DNA of 64,000 nt, taken from contig JAUCBJ010007926.1 in the NCBI GenBank assembly GCA_032718475.1, positions 92,761 through 156,760 on the forward strand. Direction: 5' to 3'. The notes below the pieces were generated by a model. That model was not told the DNA's origin. It saw only the letters and a list, made by a program, of their open reading frames with translations, and made no database searches. Every line of letters starts with the position of its first letter. Within the stretch, counting starts at the first letter, position 1. Below are positions 19,069 through 29,707 of the stretch, one piece after another. The position numbers and the translations under genes are program-made. The stretch comes from Nemertoderma westbladi (lineage: Eukaryota; Xenacoelomorpha; Nemertodermatida; Nemertodermatidae).

Positions 19069-19179
19069 ATTCCTGTTCAACATGTAATGAGAATGCTATT
19101 TGCATTCATTTCGAAGGTGACAACGGCTTTGGCTGTCATTGCAAACCGGGTTATGATGGTGATGGGATAGGGTGCAATG
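19069..19179 (+). CDS. Single exon encoding an EGF-like domain
   Basis: The 111-nt exon lies between an AG acceptor (19067-19068) and a GTAAGT donor (19180-19185). Both introns are phase 1, typical of shuffled EGF exons. It encodes about 37 residues with six cysteines in the order CSTC, C, CHC, GC (ending CHCKPGYDGDGIGCN), the EGF_3-like pattern of extracellular matrix and receptor proteins. The next exons are not visible, and the surroundings are transposon-filled intron. It is the only host-like coding sequence I can support. It could be a live exon of a large secreted or membrane protein, or an orphan copy. Confidence 0.75.
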
Positions 19180-20477
19180 GTAAGTCTCTGAATAAACTAT
19201 TATGTGATTATGCTATTAGGCAGAAAGTGACTTTATACTTACTAGTATTATTATTCTTATTATTATCCTACACCCCTAGGAGGCTAGGGGGGTAGTACAG
19301 TGGCCAAGAGTTTGTACATATATTTCCAGCTCAAACAGTAGGTAAGATATAAATAATAAGTCATAAGTAAAAAATATATAAGAAATATAATATATAATAA
19401 ATATACTTAAAAGCGAATCGATACATAATTTATATAAATTGAATTTCCTCAAATTTCCTCCTAAAATATATTAAAATATTTTAATATTTATTAAAATATA
19501 AAATATCAGATTTTTACAATTACTTTCACAGGTGCCCCATGTATTTCATGTATCGTTGTTTAACTGTATCCTCTAGAGTCCCGACGTCCCCACAAGTGTA
19601 CAATAATTGAATCTACCATCCTAATACGCCCTCTGATATTCATCAGATGCAGTGTGACCCATGGAATGGGAAGTGGATGTACACTTCTGTGACAGTGGGG
19701 ACTGTGATTGTGATGCATACTCCCAAGAGTTCCACTTTCCCATGTTCCAATGTCCACCTCTATGCATTCTAAATTAAATTCAAATTGTGATGGGACCTGA
19801 GTTGGTGCTTTGGGTCCCGATCGGGTTAAATCTCTATCGCAGTCCTAGATGATCCTACATGTTGCTTCGCTTGTAATAACTGAAGGCTGATGTTTGTGTC
19901 AGATAAAACAGAATTTGATGTTAATATCACTTGATGTTATTGGATCTCTGATAGACTGATATAAGTCTGAGTCTGAGATCTGAAAGACTGAGATAATACA
20001 GCACAATAATTGGTAAACAGTTCAGCCGTAATTCAGCACGTGACAGTGGAAAACTATATAGCCACTACACCGGTCAATTTGCCATCTTAAGTAACAGTCA
20101 CATGACAATATGGAAAATTAGAGGGAATATTACACACTACACAGCCCCCACATGTATACCTGCCAACCAATCTATACACTCATCAACAGCTGTGGCCTTC
20201 CCATTGGCCGGCCTGTTTTATTCCTACAACCTCATATCCCCTTTGCCCTGTGTTAGCCCCTTTCCCTTGATATGGGTAATAAACCATCTCCTGGCTATTA
20301 TTCATTCATAAGTATATTTAGACCAATAATAATTAACATTAATATATAAACAATTACAATGTTTACAGATTAATTTCAACACAATACAAACATATATGTG
20401 TATGTATATAGAAAATTTAGGGCAATGGAGTGCAACCAAGTAGCATGGCTAGTAAACAGTTGCTCACTGGTGGGGGT
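19180..20477. other. AT-rich non-coding sequence, possibly intron
   Basis: The stretch has no convincing gene. A short hairpin, CCCTAGGAGGCTAGGG, is at about 19273-19288. A 65-codon frame at 19560-19757 shows no domain. Several palindromic TATT/AATA tracts occur between 19380 and 19510. Confidence 0.45.
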
Positions 20478-20493
20478 GGGGGGGGGGGGGGGG
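20478..20493. repeat. Poly-G run
   Basis: Sixteen consecutive G bases. G or C runs of this kind recur in the window, usually inside mobile elements. Confidence 0.9.
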
Positions 20494-20645
20494 TGTAGTA
20501 GAGTAGTACTGTATGTACAAAGTGCTGTAAGTTTAAGAAAATAGTTAGCGCTGATAGGGTAGATCCAAATTATTTGTTATATTATTATTTATTATTTATT
20601 AGTTATATTATTTGCTTATTTGTTATATTTATTAGCTATAGATAT

Positions 20646-20650
<5 letters not shown>

Positions 20651-20676
<26 letters not shown>
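20651..20676. repeat. Poly-A run of 26
   Basis: A pure A run in AT-rich sequence. It could be the tail of an old retroposed sequence, but nothing upstream is recognisable. Confidence 0.9.
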
Positions 20677-20864
20677 TTATTAGCATTTAGAATAAGAGTT
20701 AGATTTAGTAAAAGTTATAATCGCATATATAGTAGTGAGTTAATAGTAGACCACTGAGATTTATTTTTTATAGTTGTTAATATATATATTGTTAATGTGT
20801 CACCAAGGTTAAGATATCACGAATTTGAAAAGGATTCATCAGTGGGATGGTGTAAACTGGTATT

Positions 20865-20946
<82 letters not shown>
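20865..20946. repeat. GATA microsatellite, 3' tail of LINE C
   Basis: About 20 perfect GATA units directly follow the 3' end (minus strand) of LINE C, which suggests that it is, or grew from, the retrotransposon's tail. Confidence 0.85.
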
Positions 20947-20947
<1 letters not shown>

Positions 20948-21260
20948 TTATTTATACATTATGTAAAAACAATAACAAATACACTAAACAATGTACCGGT
21001 ATAAAGGTATTATCCAACATAACATATAGGAATACCCCTAAAGCTTTGCAGCTTATTTCCAAGGGGGTCCTTTATGTTACTTGGTTACAAATACAATATT
21101 ACACTACGCTAACCTAAAACCAATATAAACGTAATTACACTATGTACATGTACAACTTTACCGAGAGCGTGACAATGTCCGACTCAACGATAAAGATGTA
21201 ATGTACAGAATAATTTATTATAAAACGTAATTACAGTATAAATAGTAAATAATTAATAAA

Positions 21261-21884
21261 CTAATAACTTACTGTAGGACTATTGTACCTATTTTTACAT
21301 TGCACACGGAGATGAGATTTAACTGCAGATTTAAAAGAATGTTGATTATTTAGGTTTTTAATTTCATTAGGCAGAGCGTTCCAATTTTTAATGCCATTAA
21401 AAAAGAAAGTATCAGATTCAAAGGATTTACACTTCGGGAGGTAGAAGTTTGAAGCACTAGCTCTGGTACTGTAAGAGTGTGTATCGCGTACTCTGTTGAA
21501 TTTTTGTTTTAGGTAATTAGGACATTTACCATTATACACTTTATGCACATGGTTAAGGCGTAGCTGCTTAACTCTACTATCTAAGTTAAGTAGTCCAGAT
21601 TCAGAAAAGTCATCTGGAGTTAGGTGGTGCCTAGGTTTGTAGTTTTTAATAAATCGTACTACTTTATTCTGAGCTACTTGTAATTTACATTTAAGCTGTT
21701 TGGTTAAGCCTTCATACCAAGAAGAGCACGCATAGTCCATGTGACACTGTATTAAAGAAGCGCAAAGTAACTTGCGGGAGTCGGTGTTTAAACTATTTTT
21801 ATTTCTGTATAGAAACCTAAGCCTACTGTTAACTTTCGAGAAAATGTTTTTCACTGTACTTTCTCCTGATAAGCAGTTATCCAA
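21261..21884 (-). pseudogene. LINE C C-terminal region
   Basis: The 207-codon frame has features of the region after RT in CR1/jockey-type LINEs: LDNCLSGESTV-like start, LLCASLIQCHMDYACSSWY, KLQVAQNKVVRFI and FNGIKNWNALPNEIKNL. The function of this tail is unclear in known families. A stop near 21914 separates it from the RT frame. Confidence 0.8.
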
Positions 21885-21951
21885 TGTGGTGCCTAAATAT
21901 TTAACTTCCTTTTAATTTTCAATCTTATGTCCATTACTAGTGACTTCAAGC

Positions 21952-22565
21952 TTAGTTACCTTCTTTCTTTAACTTTCTTTTGGAACCAAACAAAATACTT
22001 TCAGTCTTACCGTAGTGAATGGATAGCTTATTATCAACCAACCACTCATTACAGGATTCTAGAACTGCACTTAACTTTTGGGAATTATGGATAGGATCTT
22101 TATGAGAGAAAATAATAGCACTGCCGTCGGCATATAAAATGAATTTACAATCGGGATCTATACTACTTATCATATCATTTACATAGCATACAAAAAGCAG
22201 AGGACCTAATATACTACCTTGCGGTACACCACAGGTAATCTCTTGTACAGTAGACTGCGATTCGCTAATGACTACAGTTTGACCTCTGTCTGACAGGTAG
22301 GACTTGAACCAGTCTATAGAACCTACACCCGCCCATCAGGCCTAACTTACCAAGCAGAATTTCATGATCTACAGTATCAAAAGCCTTTTGTAGGTCCAAC
22401 ATTACCATACCAGTATATAAACCCTTTGCGTTATTACATCTAATTGTATCAGTTAAGTTAATAAGGCAGGTGTCTGTAGAATATGATTTACGAAAACCGG
22501 ACTGAAGTTCATAGATCAGATTTATCCTACTAAGATGTGCTTCCAGCTGTAGAAAAACAGAACGT
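21952..22565 (-). pseudogene. LINE C reverse transcriptase remnant
   Basis: The decayed frame retains GVPQGSILGPLLF (motif B) and ILYADGSAIIF, where YADD would be expected; the second catalytic aspartate is glycine. Upstream, a GLDS/VDHEILLG-like block reads through frame breaks near 22335-22400. The polymerase is inactive. Confidence 0.75.
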
Positions 22566-23140
22566 TATAGAATTTTAGATACAATACTTAAACTTTAAAC
22601 ACCCATATCTCAGAATGACATTTTTTTCATGAAAAGGGCTATTTCTCCGCCAGTTTTAAATGAAATGAGTTGAAATTTGGTACACTTGTTAATATTACCC
22701 TTCTCCATACTTCTTCCGAACAAATTTGGGTGGAAATGCCCTGGAGCCTTTTTATATCAAAAAGGCCCAAAAAAGCCCTTTTTTGGAGCCTTTTTGTTCT
22801 AAAAATGCTCTACAGGATTTGTGGCAAAATTTTTTCAGAATAATTGGATGCAGGGTTCTTTTGAACCCATATTCCAAATTTCTACAAATTTCAACAAATA
22901 TTGGTGGAGAAATAGCCCTTGGCGCAAAAAGGCACTTTTGGGAATTACGGAGCCATTTTGGGGCCAATTTTTAAAATATTTGGTTTGGTTATTCTCAAAC
23001 AGTCCAGACGATGTTTAGTAGCTCAAAAAATAATTTTCACCCAATTTTATGGTCCAGAGACACAAAAATGTGAGGTTCAATTTGGGGGTGCTACCCCCCC
23101 CCCCCCCAAGCTAAACTTGTATTATAATTCTGTAATAAAT
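22566..23140. repeat. AT-rich unclassified repeat ending in a C run
   Basis: The sequence is built of quasi-repeated phrases (GGAGCCTTTTT..., AAAAAGGCCC...) with imperfect inverted pairs at 22740-22800, and ends in a C run at 23094-23107. It resembles non-coding interiors of the DNA elements elsewhere in the window, but I see no ends. It has no gene. Confidence 0.35.
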
Positions 23141-23484
23141 TGGTGCTATTAATCAAGCTGCTAGTGAATGCATTCCGTTAAAACCTAACGGTAAATACTC
23201 TAATGATAATAATATTCCCGGATGGAACGATATCGTACAAAGTAAATATAATATAATATTTCTAGATTAAATTTTAAATTATGGCGTGCTAATAAATGCC
23301 CCCGTTCAGGTCCTATTTTTATTAAATAATATATGCAGTCTAAGTTACAATTCAAACGTGCAATGCGTGAACGTAAGAGGAATGAACAACAGCTGCGATG
23401 CGACAAGCTTGCAAATTCGCTCTACAAAGATAACTGTAATGACTTTTGGAGAAATGTTACAAAACATTGTAACAACTCAGTCCC
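23141..23484 (+). pseudogene. LINE B 5' piece, region before RT
   Basis: Plus-strand frames read PGWNDIVQSKYN, then KRAMRERKRNEQQLRCDKLANSLYKDNCNDFWRNVTKHCNN, a typical LINE segment between endonuclease and RT. LINE A copy 3 interrupts it at 23485 and the reading continues from 25021. Confidence 0.75.
23476..23484 (+). repeat. Target-site duplication, left, of LINE A copy 3
   Basis: CTCAGTCCC recurs at 25021-25029; in between is LINE A copy 3 plus a 13-nt filler. Confidence 0.7.
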
Positions 23485-25007
23485 TACTACTACTACTACT
23501 ACTAGGATCGGGATGCTGCATTGCAGCTGCATTTTTAAGAATGCTGTGCCGGCTTGTCAACAAAATTGCACCGCCACAACTCCCTATCACCCATGACATT
23601 TGCTAGATCATCCGCATCTTTAAGGCCAGTGTCCTTTAAGATGCGTCTCAAGAAAGTCATGGGCTGTCCACCATGCTTATTCACTCCATGAGGATGCCAA
23701 AGTACAAGATTATGCACTGGCTGGTCCTCACGGCGAAAGCAATGTCCTGCAAAGCGGAGGCGATTTTGTTCTAGTGTCAAGCTTGGGGGAACCAATGAGA
23801 CACCTCCAATGTTATATAGTGTCTGGTTGGAGATGTGTGCATTGTACTTGACACAATGAACCCGGCGTAGCATTCTTGTGAATGTGCCATCCAGAGATTT
23901 GGTGTCCTCAGCAGTTAGAGCCCAGCATGGACTCCCGTAGAGGAGTACTGGAACTACTGCTGCTCTAAATAATCGGACCTTAAGTTTCCGATTAATTCTC
24001 GGTGACTTCCAAATCCTGGAAAGCCTATTTAAGGCTGCCCATGCCTTTCCCTTACGTATTCGAAGGTCCTCACCTGACTTCCGGATCCATGATCCCAGGT
24101 AACAGAAGTCGTCCACATGCTCAAGCATACCATCCTTTGAGCTTTTATGCTCATCCGATCAGAGACTTGCTGAGGACTTTCAAAGTTAACTGTCAGAATT
24201 TTGGTCTTTCTGGAGTTAGTAAAAAGACCAACACTAGAAGCAGCATGTTCTAATGAGCTGAGGAGCCGTTGGGCTCCCTCTAATGATTCTGAGAGTACTC
24301 CTAAGTCATCAGCAAAGTCTAGATCAGTTAGATTTCCTCGACTTCTGGAGCCAGTAGGTGGAGTTATCATCACCCCATTATCATTATAATGATCTAAGGA
24401 CATGCGTAGAACATAGTCAACCACAATAATGAACAAGAATGGTGCAAGTGTGTCTCAAATGTTGTCGAACCATCTTTATACTGATCTGATTGCTGCAATA
24501 ATTTCATCAGGAATCCCATATAATGAAAGTATGCTGAACATACGTGAGCGAGAGACTGAATCAAAGGCCTTGAAGAAGTCAACAAAGATAACAGCCAGAT
24601 GCCTGTCTTTCTTTTTTGATAATTCTTCAATTATCCTTCTAAGTGCCAAAATGGGCTCCATGGTCCCACGACCTTTACGGAACCCATTCTGATTTCCACG
24701 GAGCAGTCTCTCAATGGGATCCCTGATGCGATTTAATAGAATCCTATTGTATAGCTTTGCAGCAATCGAGATCAATGAGATTCCCCGAAAAGAACCATAG
24801 AGTGTTAGGTTGCCCTTCTTGGGAACTGGCACCAACTTATTTGTTTTCATTTCTTGTGGGACTCTTGTTGTTCGGTACATGTCTACTATGATGGGATAGA
24901 TGAGCTTTAAACACTCAGGTATTTTAAAGACCTCAGGGGGAACACCATCTACTCCACTGGCACGATTGGTCTTAATGCTCTTTGCAGCAGCCTTCACTTC
25001 TGCAAAG
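23485..25007 (-). mobile_element. LINE A copy 3, 5'-truncated
   Basis: The minus-strand element carries the tail of ACT/AGT repeats (23485-23504), the 3' end, the C-terminal region (24128-23535), FADD-type RT end (about 24330) and RT palm (25021-24476), truncated 5' within the region before RT. It keeps residues lost from copy 2 near the 3' end (an LKDTGLKDADDLANVMGDR-like stretch at about 23580-23640). An internal deletion near 24455 removes part of motif B. It sits inside LINE B. Confidence 0.88.
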
Positions 25008-25020
25008 TCCCGCTCACTCA
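25008..25020. other. 13-nt filler at LINE A 5' junction
   Basis: TCCCGCTCACTCA lies between the truncated LINE A end and the second target-site copy. It looks like a partial, slipped copy of the target (CTCAGTCCCGCT). Confidence 0.6.
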
Positions 25021-25616
25021 CTCAGTCCCGCTATCTTATAAAGTTGGTAATGCCACTGGCGAAACCGCAATTTGTAACCATTTTGAAAATAAATTTAGTG
25101 CATTATATAACTCTGTGAATGACGATAAGGACAAAAATGATGTCGAAGGTTTGTTAAGATCAATTGAATAGAATACTCGACTGATATGATTGTTACAACA
25201 CCTGATGTTTCTGATGCTTTCAGTAAGCTAGCTACTGGAAAATCCGCAGGTCCGGATGGAAATAGTGGCAGAGCACATTAAACATGCCCTTCGTAACTGT
25301 TGTTTACATTTTTCTTATATATTTACTTCTATTAATGTGCATGGTTGTTTGCCACAAAAGTTGATAGACTCGAATTTGTATCCATTAATAAAAGATAAAA
25401 ATGCAGATCTCACTGATGATGACAATTATCGCGGCATTTGTGTTGCTAATATCTCAAGTAAGGTCTTAGAATCTGTTTATTATAAACAATTTTTGGAATT
25501 CTTAAGTACAACGGACGCATAATTTGGATTTAAAAAGGGATTGGGTACTGAGTTGGCAATATTCACACTTAAAGAGATTATTCAATTTTATATAGACAAC
25601 AACAGTCCAGTATACA
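25021..25616 (+). pseudogene. LINE B continuation, reverse transcriptase fragment
   Basis: Homology resumes with LSYKVGNATGETAICNHFENKF, then SAGPDG, SLYPLIKDKNADLTDDDNYRGICVANISSKVLESV and FGFKKGLGTELAIF, the N-terminal RT blocks of an L2/CR1-like LINE. It has internal stops (near 25168 and 25521) and is cut at 25617 by unrelated sequence. Confidence 0.8.
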
Positions 25617-26290
25617 TTAGGGTGGTGCGTTTTTTTACTTTTTTTTCGATTTCATTGTTCTACCGGTGGACAAAAGTTGCCAAATGGTAAAAAAATAAAG
25701 CAAAAAAATTCTTTAAATTTCGTCTATATCTTCACGGATCCCAAGAGGGTTGACATTTTGAGCCATCGCGATGCGCCATATTTAAATTTATAGCAATATA
25801 TCACATTAATGAAAGATCAATGACTCAAGAAAGAACTTCTTGCATGCATCAAATGTCATCAAATGGGTCCAAACTTAGTTAGATACCAAAATTTTAATTA
25901 TTTGGATCAAGGGAACTAGTGCCACAGGCACATGGACAGAACCTACCCTTTGGCACAACTGATGATAATTCTAAATTTTCGCGATGGCCAACTTTGATTT
26001 CTCCTACTGCATTAATATTATGCTCATTAGAACCGCAATGACCGATTTAGTGGGGGTAGTCACAGGAAACAAACGAACGTAAAGAAACTAACGTAAACAA
26101 AACAAACGTAAAAACAAACGTAAAGCGAATAGTTCTTGAAATATCGCTGAAAATGTGAAGTCCAGCACAAGTCTACATTACCGCCTTGATGCGATATGGA
26201 CAAATCCTCAAAAAATTTTATTTTGAATTATCTCAAGGAATCAAGAATAGACAGACACATCGCTGCTATAAATTGATTTAGTGTATACAG
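25617..26290. repeat. Unclassified AT-rich insertion in LINE B
   Basis: Starting at ATTAGGGTGGTGCG the sequence is non-coding and has T and A runs. The beginning resembles the end of the foldback element at 61593 (GGGTGGAGTG then A/T runs), so it may be one end of a DNA transposon. No matching second end is visible. Confidence 0.35.
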
Positions 26291-26295
26291 ACACT

Positions 26296-26833
26296 TGGGA
26301 CCGGTACTTGTACCGGTACTTGTACTGGTACTGGTACCGGTAATTTTACTGGTACCGGAACTTGTTTTGGTACCGGTACTTGTACCGGTACTTTTACTGG
26401 TACAGGTACAGGCACCGGTACTGCTACCAGTTCTTGTGCAGGTACTTGTACTGGTTCCGGTTCTTTTACTGCTACCGGTACCGGTACATGTATCGGTACC
26501 GGTAATTTTATTGGTACCGGTACTTGTGTTGGTACTGGTAGTTTTACCGGTACTTTTACTGGTACCTGTACTTGTACTGGTACAAGTACTTGTACTGGTA
26601 CTTGTACCGTTACATGTACTGGTACCGGTTCTTTTAGCGGTACCGGTACTTGTACTGGGACTGGTACTTGTACCAGTACTTGTACAGGTACTGGTACTTG
26701 TACAGGTACCGGTACTTGTACTGGTACCGGTACTTGTACTGGTACCGGTACTTGTACTTGTACCTGTTCTTTTACTGGTATCAGTACTTGTACTGGTACT
26801 GGTACTGGTACAGGTACTTGTACAGGTACCTAT
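26296..26833. repeat. GTAC-based hexamer tandem array
   Basis: Over 500 bp consist of degenerate 6-bp units of the form GGTACC, GGTACT, TGTACT or TGTACC. The repeat is largely self-complementary. It yields a long Val/Leu/Pro-type open frame that is a composition artefact, not a gene. It lies downstream (minus strand) of the family B gene pair. Confidence 0.9.
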
Positions 26834-26862
26834 GCGACCCAGGCAGTTCCTGCCTGGGTCGC
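26834..26862. repeat. Perfect 13-bp hairpin at array edge
   Basis: GCGACCCAGGCAG and its exact reverse complement are separated by TTC. It sits at the boundary of the tandem array. Confidence 0.85.
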
Positions 26863-27047
26863 TTCCTCCCTTCCTGTTTACCCTTGAGGCTACTCATCCT
26901 CGCTGATACCGTCTTTCCAAACCCCCCAAACCCCATTGTTGGTTCTTTGGGTGCGGGGCGGGTGTTATTAACTCACGGTATCGCTTCGCAGGAGGTCCCA
27001 CTGAGTGTACCTCCTGTTTCCCCTGGTAGCGTCCCACAAGATCATCT

Positions 27048-27347
27048 TTATCGCAAGCTGCACGTGTTCCTTTCAGGGAGGCAGTCCCTGAATTCGATCC
27101 TATTTTCTGGTGACCATCTGTCAAGATATCTTTGGGTGTTGATGACCCCTCCATATGATGCCGCTGTCGCTACCTCGTGATACGTGAATGGTAGTCTCCT
27201 CTTGGTGATCTGCTGGTGGGCTTCTATATTAATGTTGAAGAAGCCCAACCAGAACTTCTGGGCCTTCATCCTTTGTTGTGTCATAACTCCGACGTCGGCC
27301 CACTCCTCGAAAATGCGAAATTTCTCCTCATCCTCATACAGTCGCAC
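27048..27347 (-). pseudogene. Family B zinc-knuckle protein, C-terminal part in shifted frame
   Basis: The frame continues the family B knuckle protein after a -1 shift just past the third knuckle (near 27330-27345). It reads YEDEEKFRIFEEWADV and KAQKFWLGFFNINIEAHQQ, similar in position and sequence to the family A segment QAQMRWLPFKAGYGFW. Family A is continuous here, so the family B shift is probably a mutation. It ends at 27048 after ERNTCSLR. No enzyme motif is seen. Confidence 0.6.
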
Positions 27348-28069
27348 TGGCGTTCAAAGTGCCCCCTAAACTTGCACTTCGAACACCTGTTGTGCAACCT
27401 TGGGCATGCGCCCATCCAGTGCGTAAACTCACGGCAGTACTGACACGCCGTCCCCTTCTGGTAATGGTATAGACAGTTCTTTTGCTGATGTGTTAATCTC
27501 CCACAGTAATCGCAACTGTGTATCATTGTCTCTCGCCCCAAGTCGTCCTTGGCTCCATGTAGCCTCCTGGGTCTGTGGAGCCGCTGGTAGGTAAACATCT
27601 CGATGTTGTCTTCCCTACCCATATCGATGTCCTCCTCCACCCTCGGCATCGTTTCTCCAAACACTACCCGTGGTACCGTCCCTGGTTGCTCGCCCAGTCT
27701 GATCATGTTCACCACGAAGTCCGTTGCCAGCTCCCTGTGCTCCCAAGTCCGCTTACCGGGTGTGTCCCAGAAGGCTCTCGCCCCGCTGGCTGTCACCACT
27801 CTCCCGTCCATCCAGACCATGTCCGAGTGGCCGATCCTCTCTATCGGTGGCATCGCCCCAAACTCGTCCTCCTCCTCTTCCCCTGCCGGGAGCGAATCCA
27901 AACCAGGGATCCCAGTTAATCCACTGTGTCCCTTTTCGGCCTGGTATTCGCCCATGGCCTTCCACCCTTCTACCTCCCTCGGTCTCTTCCTTCCGAAGTT
28001 GCCCTCAGACCCCGCAGGCATGGGGATTCCTTGCAGCCCCGATGCAGACTGTATCGGTGTCTCTTCCAA
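27281..28069 (-). CDS. Family B triple zinc-knuckle protein
   Basis: This frame of about 260 codons follows the large-protein frame directly: the only separation is one UGA (28070-28072), and there is no ATG at the junction. The N-terminal half is a charged and Gly/Pro-rich linker. Near residues 190-245 are three CCHC knuckles: CDYCGRLTHQQKNC, CQYCREFTHWMGAC and CSKCKFRGHFERQC. Such arrays bind single-stranded nucleic acid. Position and knuckle count match family A (29708-30799). Together with the large protein it looks like a Gag-like fusion. The function is unknown. Confidence 0.7.
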   Translation of the reverse strand: MEETPIQSASGLQGIPMPAGSEGNFGRKRPREVEGWKAMGEYQAEKGHSGLTGIPGLDSLPAGEEEEDEFGAMPPIERIGHSDMVWMDGRVVTASGARAFWDTPGKRTWEHRELATDFVVNMIRLGEQPGTVPRVVFGETMPRVEEDIDMGREDNIEMFTYQRLHRPRRLHGAKDDLGRETMIHSCDYCGRLTHQQKNCLYHYQKGTACQYCREFTHWMGACPRLHNRCSKCKFRGHFERQCDCMRMRRNFAFSRSGPTSEL

Positions 28070-28778
28070 TCAACCCAGTTCGTCCTCCAGCCGAAACTCA
28101 CCCGAGGTCTCAAATCCCCACCTCAGCTCGTCCAAATCCTGGGCTTCGAACTCGTACTCCTCCCCCCTTATATCTGGCTCTCTGCCCGCTGCCTCCCTTC
28201 TCTCTCTCCTGGCGACCTCCTCTAGTCTCCGCTCCTCAACCCTATCCGCCTCCTGTTTCTCCCATCGCACATACGGTGTATCTACCTCTCTGTCCACCAG
28301 GTGTCGGGTATTGTAATATAGCCACTCGCCCTTCAGCCCCAGGTGGTCTACAAGACCTTCTAGGGCCACCTTAAAGGCTCTCCTGTGGTTCAGAGGTGAT
28401 CCCGATAGTAGAAATGCCGTCGGCTCCCTGCCGATAGTCACCGTGATGAATAGGTTTAGTAAACCTATCCTTATCCAGTCTTCCTGTAGGATATATCTCT
28501 TCTGATATATCTTTATCGCTCCCTTCCGGAAGTGATATAGCTCCTCCTTCACCGGTCTCGCTCCCCACTTGAGTGAGTTTGCAAGTTCCGCTCTGTATTC
28601 GTCGCGGAACTTGTTCCAGTCCATCGGCTTGTGGCAGACGAGTCCCATCAGTTGGCCCATCGCCACGGCTCCGTAATGTCCCGCGTTGTCCACCAATCCC
28701 AATCCGTCTGGTTTCATCATAGCCATCACTACCTGCATGTCCAGATGATTCCGGGTGCCTGGTCCAATAATTCCATAG
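28070..28778 (-). CDS. Family B large protein of unknown function, C-terminal part
   Basis: An open frame of about 235 codons begins at the edge of the 239-bp repeat, so its N-terminus is missing. It has a helical, moderately hydrophobic region (RIGLLNLFITVTIGREPTAFLL), a conserved block RRAFKVALEGLVDHLG and HLVDREVDTPYVRWEK, then a charged coil. It is alignable, though distantly, to the C-terminal third of the family A protein (SMVRRGLAIFEGIYQQNIG). There is no signal peptide or clear membrane segment. Another copy fragment is at 17153-17317. I recognise no known family. Confidence 0.65.
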
Positions 28779-29013
28779 GTAGGGCTACATACTATACAAA
28801 ATGGATGAGTTCAAAATATATGGGCGTTTCAATTTCCTTACCTAAATATCATTGAGCGTTATGCCTTATCTAAATAATTATACTGCATCACGGACTAATA
28901 TATGATACTATATAATGGACTAATATATTATACTGTATAATGGACTAATGTATGTACAGTATAACGGACTAATATATTACATAATGTAGGTACAGCGCCA
29001 TATACCGTAACAC
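28775..29013. repeat. 239-bp direct repeat, left copy
   Basis: This differs from 45623-45861 at only two positions. It contains internal repeats of GGACTAATATATTA-type units. On the minus strand it starts TGTTACGG, like a BEL LTR start, but ends CCTACCTAT, not CA. No target-site duplication or good polypurine tract is evident. It cuts the family B gene. It brackets, with its partner, the 17-kb segment containing element 3. Confidence 0.9.
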
Positions 29014-29707
29014 CGCTCCAAGGGAAATCATGCAATGTTTCCCTCCAATTGTAGGAGAGTATAAGGCGATGTATACAAAAAAAAATAAATCTCTTTCAAA
29101 TAATCTAAATATCTTGATACTATACTATTTACAAATATTGCTATAGATATTGCATAATGAATTGCATACAAATTAAATTTACAAAATATTACCTCCCTCA
29201 ATGTTAACGATTATTACATACAAATTAAATTTACAAAATACTGTTTCTCATTCGTTCTACATAATGATTACTACATACAAATTAAATTTACAAATATCAT
29301 CTTTCAAATATAAAAAATTTGCTAGGGTAGGTGAAAGGAGTAAGCCAAACCCGCAGGTTTGTCTCCCCAATCACCTCCTTCGCCTCTCTCATAATATAAA
29401 TCCAAATCAGTGCGACTAGTGTATATGAGTCAAGTCGGATGTTTAAAAAATGCTACAATATACATCAGAGCGACAATGATGTATATATCTAGAGTCTGTC
29501 GCCCCGTGATATGATGCATTACTGACCCGCTCCTGGGTTCTTTGGGCTCGCTCCTCTCTTTCGCCCCCTACCCAGATACACCAATCGTCCTCCAATCGAC
29601 TCTGTTGACGTGGTCCATGAGGCGTCACTCCCCGGAACTGGCGACGATGTTCCCTGAGCTCCGACAGATTCCCGGCTCGTGCTTCTCCTTCGGCCTCGTC
29701 CCAATTG
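29014..29707. other. Downstream region of the family A genes
   Basis: This is non-coding. Three diverged direct repeats of about 54 bp (ACATACAAATTAAATTTACA core) lie at about 29163-29298. A P1 palindrome is at 29345-29361. No gene is recognised. Confidence 0.55.
29345..29361. repeat. P1 palindrome, site 1
   Basis: CCAAACCCGCAGGTTTG in non-coding sequence downstream of family A genes. Confidence 0.8.

Larger units (their letters stand above)
20947..22565 (-). mobile_element. LINE C, CR1/jockey-like non-LTR retrotransposon, 5'-truncated
   Basis: On the minus strand the order is RT motifs (22300-21950) then a conserved C-terminal region (21884-21261) then 3' UTR and GATA tail. RT motif B reads GVPQGSILGPLLF (about 22190-22240). 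The upstream half of RT and the endonuclease are missing or degraded before 22565. It is a dead copy. Confidence 0.85.

Noticed and set aside
19560-19757. A 65-codon minus-strand frame
   Set aside because: No domain, no splice context and no repeat support.
26295-26906. A 203-codon Val/Leu/Pro-rich open frame
   Set aside because: It is a translation of the GTAC hexamer array; a second frame of the same array is open too and gives Tyr/Trp-rich nonsense.
28775-29013. Calling the 239-bp repeats proven LTRs
   Set aside because: Near identity and bracketing favour it, but TG...CA ends, target duplication and polypurine tract are not convincing, so it is left as a hypothesis.
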